Shown: positions 24,348 through 32,997 of the stretch, piece after piece
How positions within the stretch are numbered: the stretch's first letter is position 1
Layout: every line of letters begins with the position of its first letter
Origin: Amycolatopsis mediterranei
GTDB taxonomy: Bacteria; Actinomycetota; Actinomycetes; Mycobacteriales; Pseudonocardiaceae
NCBI RefSeq assembly: GCF_026017845.1
Contig: NZ_CP100416.1
Location: 9,806,711-9,870,710, forward strand
Direction: 5' to 3'
DNA: 64,000 nucleotides
Made by a program: the position numbers and the translations under genes
Notes under the pieces: model-generated
The model's database searches: none
Seen by the model: only the letters and a program-made list of their open reading frames with translations
Told to the model about the DNA's origin: nothing

Positions 24348-26894
24348 TCAGCTGCGGCCGAAGCAGACGAACGGCATCAGCGGCTCCGCCTGCGCCGCGT
24401 CCGCCAGCGCCCGGGCCGGGGGCGTGCCGACCGACAGCGCCTGGTGGAACGCCAGCATCACGCCGCCGGCGGTGCGGTCGTCGACCCTGGCCACGCTCGA
24501 GACCACCGTGCGGCTGCCGCCGTAGAGCAGCGCCGCCGTGAAGCCGAGGACTTCGTCGCCCGCGCGGACCACCGCCTGGCCGACGTCGCACGAGGACAGC
24601 ACCACCTGCTCCGGTGCCGTCGCCAGCTGCTGGACGTCGTAGGCCATCAACGGCCCGTCGGCCAGGTTGAGCCGGGAAAACAGCACGTTCTCCTGCTCGT
24701 GGTGGCCGTGCGCGGCGAAGTGGGCCAGGCGGCAGCCGTCGAACGCCTTGAGCGTGGCCGCGACCGTCGCGTCCGGGCCGATCAGGACCTCGGCGTCCGG
24801 GTACAGCGGCGCCAGCCGGGTCACCTCCGCCTCCGCGTGGGTCAGGTCGGAGCCCGCGACGAGCAGCGGCGCCCCGGTCGCCCGGCCGGACCGGCGGCCC
24901 GCGTCGAACCAGGCCGACGACGACGGCGTGACCGTCACCGGGCGGCCGTGCAGCGTCGGCAGCAGCCCCCACGGGATCGCCGAAAGCGCACCCGTCGGCA
25001 CGACGACGACGTCGAGATCGCCGAGCCGGGACGCCAGCGGGGCCAGCAGGATCGCGTCGAGCGCGGTGACCTGCGTCCGCACCGAACGGCGGATGACCCG
25101 GTCCAGCTGCGGTGGCAGCTGGCGCCCGCACAACGCGTCGAGGTCGCTGTGCAGCCGCGCGACCGGCTCCGCCACGGCCGCCGCCGGGCCGAGCTCGACC
25201 AGCGCCACCCGGTGGTTCGCGAGCACCTGCGCGCACAACGCGCCGCGGTCGGCGAGGAAGCAGACCATCGCGCTGCCGGTCGCCGCGAGCTCGTCGCCGA
25301 TCTCGCGCAGCTTCGCCTCGGCGTGCTCGGCGTCCACGCCCTCGGCCTGCCAGCCCTTGGCGCGGATCTCCCGTTCCAGGGCGGCACACCGCTTCACGGC
25401 CTGGGTGTCCGGCTTGCCGGCCAGCTCGCCCGCGCGGATCTGCATCGAGAGGAACCGCAGTTCGGCGACGGCGTCGACGATCTGGGGGTGGGACGGCGGG
25501 CGCACCGGCCGGAACCGGAACGCCTGGGCGCGCGAGCGGTCGAGCCAGCGGAACACCACGCCCGGCGAACGCTGGGCGAGCGCGGCGGCGAGTCCCGCGT
25601 CGGCGAGTTCCTTGCCCAGCGACGTCGTCCCGGTCTGCAGGTCCACGCTGCCGAACCGGCTGCGGTGCCGCTGCAGCTGCGTCAGCCCGGCCCGCGCGTT
25701 CGCGAACGTGCTACGCCGGTGGCCGGTCGCGGCCCCGAGCTCGGCCAGCGCGAGCCGCCGCACCAGGCGGTTCTCCAGCGGCGCGGCCCGGCGATCGCGC
25801 GGGGCGATCCCGGCGCGGGCGCCGTCCAGGTCGCCGAGCGCGATCCGGGCCCGCGCGGCCAGCAGCGCCGCGATCTCCGCGTCGTTGCGCAGGCCGAGCG
25901 CGATGAGCCGGTCGGCCAGCGCGGTCGCTTCCGCGCCGATGCGGGCGATCCGCCGCCCGGCCGCGAAGTCCGCGCGCAGCACGGTCAGCTGCGCCACCGC
26001 GGCCCAGGTTTCGTTGCCACGACGGCGAAACCGGCGTTCGGCCCGCCCGGCCCAGCCGCGCGCGGCCGCCGGATCGCCGCTCGCCAGCGCGGCCAGCGCC
26101 CTGGTCAGCTCGGCTTCGGCGTGTTCCTGGTTCATCCGCAGCCGCGGGAACTGCTCGAGCGCGGCGTCCAGTTCGGCGGCGGCTTCGTGGGGCAGCCCGG
26201 CGGCCAGCAGCGCCCGCGCCTTGTCGACGGCGAGCACCGGCAGCATCCCGACGCTCTGTTCGGCGTAGAACCCGCTCGCCGCGTCGAAGTCGCGCAGCGC
26301 GCCCGGGATGTCCCCGGTGAGCACCCGCGCCTGGCCGCGGCCGTGCGCGGCTTTGGCGAAGATCCGGGCCAGGCCGTCTTCTTCGGGATGGCCGGCCCCG
26401 ATCTGCTCGCACTGGTCGAGGTCGGCGAGCGCGAGCCGGACGCGCCCGGCGTACTGGTGCAGCATCGCGCGGTTGAGCAGCGTCCTGGCGAGCACGACGA
26501 ACTCGCCGGCCTGCCGCAGCAGCGGGATGGCCTCGTCGAAGCACACCAGGGCTTCGTCCATCCGGCCGATCAGGATGAGCACGAGACCCCGTTGCTGGCG
26601 CAGGATCCCGCGCCCGGCGTCCGACACGAGGACGTCGGCCTCGTCGAGCAGCGCGAGCCCGCGGGCGCTGTGGCCGAGCGCCGTTTCGACGGCCGCGTAG
26701 GTGCCGAGCACGCGCGTGGCGAGGTCGGGCCAGGCCGGCCACCCTTGCGGTGGTTCGGTGGCGGGTAGGCCGAGCAGCCGGGCGGCGGACCGGATCAGCC
26801 GCCCGCCGACCACCGGCTGGCCGTTGTTCGTGGCCGCGACCGCCCGCCGGTGCAGGTCGCGAACCCGATCTTCGACCTTCGGCGACGCGACCAC
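24348..26894 (-). CDS. TPR-CHAT protease
   Basis: 848 residues. Residues about 55-480 are TPR-like helical repeats (for example ALVCFDEAIPLLRQAG near 115-130). Residues about 540-848 are a CHAT (caspase HetF-associated with TPRs) domain. The catalytic dyad is visible: His729 in LAHFAAHGHH and Cys769 in VVLSSCDVGQ, so it should be an active cysteine peptidase of the caspase/separase clan. No signal peptide; cytoplasmic. Last gene of a four-gene operon with a beta-sandwich protein, sigma factor and subtilase. Related TPR-CHAT proteins act as activated proteases in conflict systems such as the CRISPR-linked Craspase; a comparable role here is inference. Confidence 0.9.
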   Translation of the reverse strand: MVASPKVEDRVRDLHRRAVAATNNGQPVVGGRLIRSAARLLGLPATEPPQGWPAWPDLATRVLGTYAAVETALGHSARGLALLDEADVLVSDAGRGILRQQRGLVLILIGRMDEALVCFDEAIPLLRQAGEFVVLARTLLNRAMLHQYAGRVRLALADLDQCEQIGAGHPEEDGLARIFAKAAHGRGQARVLTGDIPGALRDFDAASGFYAEQSVGMLPVLAVDKARALLAAGLPHEAAAELDAALEQFPRLRMNQEHAEAELTRALAALASGDPAAARGWAGRAERRFRRRGNETWAAVAQLTVLRADFAAGRRIARIGAEATALADRLIALGLRNDAEIAALLAARARIALGDLDGARAGIAPRDRRAAPLENRLVRRLALAELGAATGHRRSTFANARAGLTQLQRHRSRFGSVDLQTGTTSLGKELADAGLAAALAQRSPGVVFRWLDRSRAQAFRFRPVRPPSHPQIVDAVAELRFLSMQIRAGELAGKPDTQAVKRCAALEREIRAKGWQAEGVDAEHAEAKLREIGDELAATGSAMVCFLADRGALCAQVLANHRVALVELGPAAAVAEPVARLHSDLDALCGRQLPPQLDRVIRRSVRTQVTALDAILLAPLASRLGDLDVVVVPTGALSAIPWGLLPTLHGRPVTVTPSSSAWFDAGRRSGRATGAPLLVAGSDLTHAEAEVTRLAPLYPDAEVLIGPDATVAATLKAFDGCRLAHFAAHGHHEQENVLFSRLNLADGPLMAYDVQQLATAPEQVVLSSCDVGQAVVRAGDEVLGFTAALLYGGSRTVVSSVARVDDRTAGGVMLAFHQALSVGTPPARALADAAQAEPLMPFVCFGRS

Positions 26895-26978
26895 GGGCTG
26901 CCTTTCGGCCGGGGAAGGACGCCCCGGATCGTACCTCCGAGTCAGAGGTATCAGGCAGCAGCTTCGAAGTCTTCGAAA

Positions 26979-27464
26979 TCAGAGCTCGATCGCCGGGGTG
27001 CTCACCGTCCTCGACCGACCCACCGTGCGCACCAGGACCTGGACCATCCCGTGCGGCACGCCGCAGACCGCGAACCGGCCCTCGGCGTCGGACGTCGTCG
27101 TCAGCGGGCCGGTCGCGGTGCGGACCTCGATCGGGTGCTCGGCGGGCGGGGTGAGCCAGCCGTCCAGGCGGATCGTGCTCCCGGCTTCCGGGCTGACGTT
27201 CACCATGATCGTCAGGCTCTCGCTGTCGAACGTGATGAGCCTGCCCTGTTCGGCGGCGCTGCGCGCACCCGCGACTTGCTCCAGGTCGCGGATGCGCATC
27301 ACCTCCAGGTCGACGTCCTCCAGCCGGATCGCGAAGCGGATCTGCTCCACCAGCGTGGCGGGCATCGGGTCGGCGTCTTCCCACAGCTCGCGCACGCCGG
27401 CCAGCAGCCGGAAGTCGAGCTCGTCCAAGGGCTCGTTCGCGCCGGGTGGTTCGACGGTCGTCAC
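26979..27464 (-). CDS. beta-sandwich (carboxypeptidase-regulatory-like) protein of the CHAT operon
   Basis: 161 residues. The first about 65 residues are acidic and helical (LDELDFRLLAGVRELWEDAD). The C-terminal half is all-beta with a carboxypeptidase-D-regulatory-like pattern (IRLDGWLTPPAEHPIEV, TTTSDAEGRFAVCGVPHG). No signal peptide or membrane span. It sits directly after the sigma factor, where an anti-sigma or adaptor gene is usually found, and its GTG overlaps the sigma stop as GTGA. A role as sigma-binding partner and protease substrate is inference. Confidence 0.75.
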   Translation of the reverse strand: MTTVEPPGANEPLDELDFRLLAGVRELWEDADPMPATLVEQIRFAIRLEDVDLEVMRIRDLEQVAGARSAAEQGRLITFDSESLTIMVNVSPEAGSTIRLDGWLTPPAEHPIEVRTATGPLTTTSDAEGRFAVCGVPHGMVQVLVRTVGRSRTVSTPAIEL

Positions 27465-28036
27465 AGCCAATCTCCTTCGCCGTTGGCGAGTAGCTGCTCG
27501 CGCAGGCGCGCGAGGCAGCGTCCCCTGGTCGGGCCGATACTCCCCCTCGGCATACCCAGCCGGGCGCCGACTTCGGCGTAGTCCGGCCGGTGCACGAACG
27601 CCACGATCCGCAGCAGGCTGCGGCAGCGTTCGGGCAGGTTGTCGACCGCGCGCCACAACCGCACGCGCTGGTCCTCGCGCAGCACCCCCTCCTCGGGTGC
27701 CGGCGATGCTTCGGAAAGCCGCTCCGGAAGCTCCGGCAGCGGCCGCTCGATCTGGCGCTTTTCCCCCGTGCGCCAGGCCTCCCGTTTGGTGACGGTGATC
27801 AGCCAGCCGGTCAGTGCGACCGGCGAGCGGATCTCCGCGAACGAGCCGAGCAGCCGCAGCCACGTCGTCTGCACGACGTCGGCCGCGTGCTCGGCGTCGA
27901 GTCCCTGATCACGCGCCACCTGCCAGAGCAACGGCGTGAGCAGGGAAACCAGCTCGTCCAGCGCCGCGCGGTCGCCCTCCCGCGCGGCGTCGAACAGGGT
28001 CGCCACGCGAGCGTGGTCGGTCTTGGCCACGTTCAC
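27461..28036 (-). CDS. ECF-like RNA polymerase sigma factor of the CHAT operon
   Basis: 191 residues. Sigma-2 is at about 24-92 (LDELVSLLTPLLWQVARDQG, AADVVQTTWLRLLGSF, GWLITVTKREAWR) and sigma-4 at about 125-180 (VDNLPERCRSLLRIVAF, YAEVGARLGMPRGSIGPTRG, RCLARLREQL). There is no C-terminal extension and no membrane anti-sigma factor nearby. GTGA overlaps at both ends couple its translation to the S8 peptidase before and the beta-sandwich protein after. Confidence 0.88.
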   Translation of the reverse strand: MNVAKTDHARVATLFDAAREGDRAALDELVSLLTPLLWQVARDQGLDAEHAADVVQTTWLRLLGSFAEIRSPVALTGWLITVTKREAWRTGEKRQIERPLPELPERLSEASPAPEEGVLREDQRVRLWRAVDNLPERCRSLLRIVAFVHRPDYAEVGARLGMPRGSIGPTRGRCLARLREQLLANGEGDWL

Positions 28037-29658
28037 AGCGTGCCCAGCGCGGTCCAAGCGCGCTTGACGACGGTTTCCCGGTCGACCGTGGCCAGGTCCC
28101 CGGACTGCAGCAGGGCCTTGCCGAGCTCGGCGGCGGCCAGCGGCGCGGCGAACGACGTCCCGTCCCAGACCGCGAAGCCGGCGCTGTAGTCGTCGGGGTC
28201 GAAGGAGTTGCGGCCGAAGCCCGGCACCTCGTGGTCGGCGGCCGCGGTGCCGCGGACGTCGGTCGGGTAGGTGCTGACGACGCCCGCACCGGTCGCCCAG
28301 GCGCGCACCCACGGGCCTTCGTTGGAGAACAGCGCCTTGCTCGCGGTGACGTCGGGGTTGAGCGCCCCGACGCTGATCACCTGCGGGCCGCTGCCGCCGC
28401 CGAGCGGCTGGTCGGCGAAGGCCGCCGGGTAGAACCGGCGGGTGGTCGCGTCGTTGCCCGCCGCGGCGACGACGAGGACGCCGAGGCCGAGCAGCTCCGC
28501 GATCGCCGAACCGAACTGGCCGGTGAAGGCGACGTCCGCCGGGTCCTCCACGTAGTAGCCCATCGAGATCGAGACGATGTCCACCATGTCCTGCGGGCGG
28601 TTGTTCGCCTGCGCGTTCCGGACGCGGTCGGCGAGCAGGTGCAGCGCGAGCAGCACGTCGGCTTCGTACGCGACGCCGTCGCTGTGCACCACGCGGATCG
28701 CGAGCGTGTCGGCTTCGGGGCAGGCCTGCCGGATGATGCCGGCGATGAACAGGCCGTGCCCGGTGTCGGTGTCGACGTCGCCGATCAGCGGCTGGCCGGT
28801 CGTCGGCGCATCCCAGTAGTCCGCGAGCAGCTGGGTCGGCAACGTCGTGCCGGAAGCGAGTTCGACCTGCAGGATCGCCGCCTGGATGGCCGGCGCGACG
28901 GCGACCCCCGAGCCGGCGGCCGGCGGGCCGCTGCGGTCGGTCAGGCCGAACCACGGGTGCGGGCCGATGCCGGTGTCCAGCACCGCGATCACCGGCCGCC
29001 GGTGCGCCGGCTTCTCGCTGCGGTAGGGCGGCGCCGCGGCCAGCGTCACCGGGATCCGGTTGGCGCCGCGGGTGCGCCCGTAGGAGCTGCCCGCGCCGAA
29101 CCCGCTGGTCTCCCAGGGTGTGCCGCCGAGGCCGCTGGTCTCCCACGGCACCCCGCCGAACACCGGCGTGGTGAACAGCAGGTGCTCCGGCGAGATCCGC
29201 GCGACCATGTCCGGGTCGAGCTCGGGCCGCGCGCCCGACGCCGCGGACCGCAGCAGCTGAAGCGCTTTCCAGCAGTCGACGACGACCGGGTCGGCGTCTT
29301 CGCGCACGCGCAGCAGAGCGCGGACGGGCAGTTCGTCGAGCTGCCGGTACCCCGCCGCTTCCTTCGTGTCGCGGCCGGCCGGCTCGGCGTAGAGGCCGAT
29401 GCGGGCCAGGACGCCGTTGATCGCGGCCAGCGTCTGCTGGTCGCGCAGGTACCGCTGCGGGATGAGGAACACGCCCGGCCGGTACACGGTGGTGCGCGGG
29501 GCCGGCTGCCCGGCCGCGACGACGGCCGTCGCCGGGTCGAGCACGCGGGCGCCGTGCCGGTCCAGCAACTGCCTTGGCGGGGCCGGGAGCTCGTTGAGCG
29601 TGCTCGCGTCCTCCGCCGCTGCTTCCGTGGTCTCGTCTCGCAAGAACCTGACGACCAT
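28033..29658 (-). CDS. cytoplasmic subtilisin-like (S8) serine peptidase
   Basis: 541 residues. Catalytic triad: Asp228 (AVLDTGIG), His301 (TGHGLFIAG), Ser502 (DGTSFAAP), with oxyanion Asn402 (AAAGND). The about 220-residue N-terminal region is not a typical propeptide. It carries an exact-spacing duplication GGVPWETSG (168-176) and GGTPWETSG (178-186) just before the catalytic domain, suggestive of a processing or recognition linker. No signal peptide, so it acts inside the cell, unlike most subtilases. The start at 29658 has an AGGAGGGTGG ribosome site. First gene of the S8-sigma-beta-CHAT operon. Confidence 0.92.
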   Translation of the reverse strand: MVVRFLRDETTEAAAEDASTLNELPAPPRQLLDRHGARVLDPATAVVAAGQPAPRTTVYRPGVFLIPQRYLRDQQTLAAINGVLARIGLYAEPAGRDTKEAAGYRQLDELPVRALLRVREDADPVVVDCWKALQLLRSAASGARPELDPDMVARISPEHLLFTTPVFGGVPWETSGLGGTPWETSGFGAGSSYGRTRGANRIPVTLAAAPPYRSEKPAHRRPVIAVLDTGIGPHPWFGLTDRSGPPAAGSGVAVAPAIQAAILQVELASGTTLPTQLLADYWDAPTTGQPLIGDVDTDTGHGLFIAGIIRQACPEADTLAIRVVHSDGVAYEADVLLALHLLADRVRNAQANNRPQDMVDIVSISMGYYVEDPADVAFTGQFGSAIAELLGLGVLVVAAAGNDATTRRFYPAAFADQPLGGGSGPQVISVGALNPDVTASKALFSNEGPWVRAWATGAGVVSTYPTDVRGTAAADHEVPGFGRNSFDPDDYSAGFAVWDGTSFAAPLAAAELGKALLQSGDLATVDRETVVKRAWTALGTL

Positions 29659-29856
29659 CGGGTCCACCCTCCTGCTGCCTCTGCCCCCGCCACTGATCAC
29701 CAACGGCACCCGGGAAAGACCCGCGGTCCGCCATTGGGATACGACACCGACGTCACGAATGCATAACGGCGACGGCAAACGGGTGACGACGTATCTGGCG
29801 CCCCCGGCTCACCCACTTGGCCCTCCGGAAGTCACGGAACATGCGGGGAGATCACC

Positions 29857-32800
29857 ATGGTTGTGCTCGAGCCGAGCACGCACGAAGCCGCCTTCGAACC
29901 GGAACCGGCGACCGGCGGCGGCTGCTTCACGGTGCCGCTCGACCTGCCGCCCGGTCCCGGCGGCTGTGCTCCCGCGCTCGCCCTGCGCTACACGACCGGC
30001 GCGCCGAACGGCCCGTTCGGCGGCGGGTTCACCCTCCCGTTGCCGCACGTCGGGCCGGCGGACGACCACGCGCCGTCCGGTGCGGCGGGCCGGCTCGTCC
30101 GCCGCGGCGACGGCTACCTGCTCACCACGAACGCGGGCCTGCGGCACTTCCTCGGGCCCGGCGACGGCGCCACCTGGTACCTCGACCGGACCGAGGACGC
30201 GTTCGGCACCACCGCGACGTTCGGCTGGGCGCACCACAGCGGCCAGGCCTACCTCACGCGCGTCTCCTACGGCCCGTACGAAGTGGAGTTCAGCTACGAG
30301 CCGCGGCCGGACGTGCTGCGCCGGGGCCGCGACGGCGCCCTCGTCACGACGGCCCTGCGGTGCGCGCGGATCGATCTGCGGGTGCCCGCTTCGGCGCGGC
30401 CGCTCGTGCGGCGGTGGACCCTCGGCTACGACGCCGACGACGTCACCGGCGCGTCCCTGCTGACGTCGGTGGCGCTCACCGGCTTCGACACCCACGGCAC
30501 CGAAACCGCCGCTCCGGTCTTGCGGCTGGCCTACGCCTCGGTGGCGGCACCGGCACCGCGGCGGGTCCGGCTGACCGCCCGGGCGCGAGCCGGCAGCGGC
30601 GTGTCCGTGCTCGACGCCGTGCCGTACCACTCCCTCGAAGACCTGCCCCGCACCGGACGGCTGTGCGAGATCGACAACGGGATGGGGCTGCGGACCGCGA
30701 TCGAGTACGCGACCGTCGCCTCGGTGCCGGTGGTCCGGCGGGTCTCGCTGCGCGAAGCGGCCACCGGCCACGTCGGGGTGACGGAGTTCGAGTACCACGA
30801 CAGCCGGCCGCCTGTGTTCGGCCGCGTGGTCCAGGACGACCTCGGCGACGAGTACGCGCCCACCCTGCGGACCGTGCGCTGGTTCGGCGGCGGAGGGCTC
30901 CTGGACAAGGAGGAGACCTACGGCCTCGACGGCTCGACGGCGGCGGACCGGCCGTACCGCCGCGTCGAGCACGTCCGCCGTCCACAGTGGACACGGTCGG
31001 TGACGACGGTGTTCGAACGCCGGGCGACGCCGGTTTCGGTCACCACGAAGGAGACGGCTTTCGATGCGGCCGGGAACCCGGCCCGCGAGGTGGAGAAGAC
31101 CGAACGGCCCGGCCGCGAGCCGGTCGTGCGCGAGACGCGGACTAAGTACGCGGCCGATCCCGAACACCGGTTCGCCGCGCTCCCGGCGCGGGTCCGCCAG
31201 GTCGACGGGACGGGGAAAGTGTTGTCCGACAAGATCTTCCGGTACGACGAAGAGCCCGACGGTTTCGCCGGATCGCACGGCTTCTGCACCGCGCGCGAGG
31301 AGCTGGTGCTCACCGACGCGCTCGTCGCCGACGTCTACGGCCCGCGCCCGCCGGACCTGCGCCACCACGGGTACCACCGCCGTCCCGGCGAGGAAGGGTG
31401 GTGGGTCACGACGTTCCACGGGCGGCTCGGCACCGTCGCCGGGCTGCGCACCACGACGACCGATCCGCTCGGCCACACCCGGGAGGTCCGGTATTCCGCC
31501 GACCACTGCTTCCCCGAGGTGACCACGGACCCGCTGGGGAACGTGACGATCACCCGCCACGACGTCCGCACGGCGCAGATGTGCCGGGTGACCGATCCGG
31601 CGGGGGCGGTGACCACGCTGACCCACGACCCGCTGGGACGGCCCGAAACGGTGGTGCGGCCGGGCGACTCGGCGGACCTGCCGACCGTCCGGTACCGCTA
31701 CGACCACAGCGGGCCGGTCCGGGCGACGACCGAGCAGCGCGCGGTGTCCGGCGAGGCGGAGGTGCTGGTGACCGCCGAGCTGCGCGACGGCGCCGGGCGG
31801 CTGCTGGAGCGGCGGCACGCGGAACTGCTCGGCGACGTCGTCGACGAGCACCACGAGTACTGCGCGCGGGGCCTGGTGTGCCGCACGAGCCGGGTGTTCC
31901 GCGACGGCGATCCGCTGCCCCCGCCGACGGAGTTCCGGTACGACGCACTGGGCCGCCCGCTCGAGGTACGTGAAGACCACCACCGTGAAAGCGGTGTGCA
32001 CGACCTGCTCGGGCGGGAGCTGCGCGGCGAGGACGGTGTCGTGCACGTCCGGGACGCAGCCGGGGACGTCGTCGAGTCGCGGACCGCGGGCGGGCACACG
32101 GTGTACCGGGTCCGCGACGCGGCGGGCCGGGTGGTCGCGGTGCTCGTCGACGACCCGCGCGGTACGCCGGTCACCACCTTCACCTACCACGACGGCGGGC
32201 TCACGGTGCCGCGCGGCGCGGGGCCGCACAGCTGCGGGCGCCTGGTGCGCGTCAGCGACGAATGCGGGGTGACCCAGTTCGGCTACGACGCGCTCGGGTG
32301 GCCGGTCGAGCTGCGCTGGCGCCCCGCGCACGTCGCCGTCGAGTACCGGCTCGACCTGACCCACCGGGCCGACGGGCGGATTTCGGAGGTGGCCTACCCC
32401 GACGCCGGTGACGGGCGGCTGACCGTGCACCACCAGTACGACGAGGTCGGCAGGCTGGTGAGTGTGCCCGGCTTCGTCGACGCCGTCGGCTACGACCTGG
32501 GCGGCCACCGCACCGCGGTGCACTACGCGAACGGCGTCAGTGAGCACTGGACCGACGGCCGGCACCTGCTCACCGGGCCGAACGGGCTGGTGAGCGACAT
32601 CGAGCCCGGGGCCGCCCCGCCGGTGTTGCCGAGCCCCGGCAGCGAAATCCGGGACGCGTTCGGCCGGCTGCGCGGCGTACACGGCGACGACGGCGTCAAC
32701 GCGCTGTACAGCTACGACCACACCGGCCGCCGCGTCCGCACCCTGGTCACGAACGGCTCGCACATCCACGAAGTCCTGACCCCGGACGACCGGTACGCCA

Positions 32801-32997
32801 TCGAAGACGGCGAGCTGGTGGTCGTGGTGGCGGGCGCGGTGCGGCGGTACGCGGACGGCCGCACCCGGTACCTGCACTTCGACGACGCGGGCGGGGTCGT
32901 CCTGGTGACGGACGAAACCGGCGCCGTCGCCGAGGACGTGAGCGTGGTCGGTGTCGTCAGTGTGGTCAGTCGAGCACGGCCAGATCCAGCCGGCTGA
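29857..32997 (+). CDS. SpvB/Tc-toxin-like YD-repeat (RHS) protein, C-terminally truncated
   Basis: 1046 residues. The N-terminus (about 15-330) resembles the SpvB/TcaC N-terminal domain (ALALRYTTGAPNGPFGGGF). The middle (about 240-420) resembles the TcdB middle domain. From about 520 there are YD/RHS repeats (TTTDPLGHTREVRYSADHC, TLTHDPLGRPETVVRPGD, FRYDALGRPLEVRED, FGYDALGWPVELRW). It stops after HFDDAGGVVLVTDETGAVAEDV, exactly where the conserved RHS core and a toxin domain normally follow. The last residues VVGVVSVVSRARPDPAG look like run-on antisense of the neighbouring gene. No secretion signal. Divergent from the S8-CHAT operon. Confidence 0.8.
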   Translation: MVVLEPSTHEAAFEPEPATGGGCFTVPLDLPPGPGGCAPALALRYTTGAPNGPFGGGFTLPLPHVGPADDHAPSGAAGRLVRRGDGYLLTTNAGLRHFLGPGDGATWYLDRTEDAFGTTATFGWAHHSGQAYLTRVSYGPYEVEFSYEPRPDVLRRGRDGALVTTALRCARIDLRVPASARPLVRRWTLGYDADDVTGASLLTSVALTGFDTHGTETAAPVLRLAYASVAAPAPRRVRLTARARAGSGVSVLDAVPYHSLEDLPRTGRLCEIDNGMGLRTAIEYATVASVPVVRRVSLREAATGHVGVTEFEYHDSRPPVFGRVVQDDLGDEYAPTLRTVRWFGGGGLLDKEETYGLDGSTAADRPYRRVEHVRRPQWTRSVTTVFERRATPVSVTTKETAFDAAGNPAREVEKTERPGREPVVRETRTKYAADPEHRFAALPARVRQVDGTGKVLSDKIFRYDEEPDGFAGSHGFCTAREELVLTDALVADVYGPRPPDLRHHGYHRRPGEEGWWVTTFHGRLGTVAGLRTTTTDPLGHTREVRYSADHCFPEVTTDPLGNVTITRHDVRTAQMCRVTDPAGAVTTLTHDPLGRPETVVRPGDSADLPTVRYRYDHSGPVRATTEQRAVSGEAEVLVTAELRDGAGRLLERRHAELLGDVVDEHHEYCARGLVCRTSRVFRDGDPLPPPTEFRYDALGRPLEVREDHHRESGVHDLLGRELRGEDGVVHVRDAAGDVVESRTAGGHTVYRVRDAAGRVVAVLVDDPRGTPVTTFTYHDGGLTVPRGAGPHSCGRLVRVSDECGVTQFGYDALGWPVELRWRPAHVAVEYRLDLTHRADGRISEVAYPDAGDGRLTVHHQYDEVGRLVSVPGFVDAVGYDLGGHRTAVHYANGVSEHWTDGRHLLTGPNGLVSDIEPGAAPPVLPSPGSEIRDAFGRLRGVHGDDGVNALYSYDHTGRRVRTLVTNGSHIHEVLTPDDRYAIEDGELVVVVAGAVRRYADGRTRYLHFDDAGGVVLVTDETGAVAEDVSVVGVVSVVSRARPDPAG

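Noticed and set aside
24348..29658. CRISPR type III-E (Craspase) locus
   Set aside because: TPR-CHAT is present, but there is no Cas7-11 effector, no repeats and no adaptation genes.
29809..32877. 1022-codon frame antisense to the YD-repeat gene
   Set aside because: Mirror of the repeat structure; no start signal and no recognisable domain.
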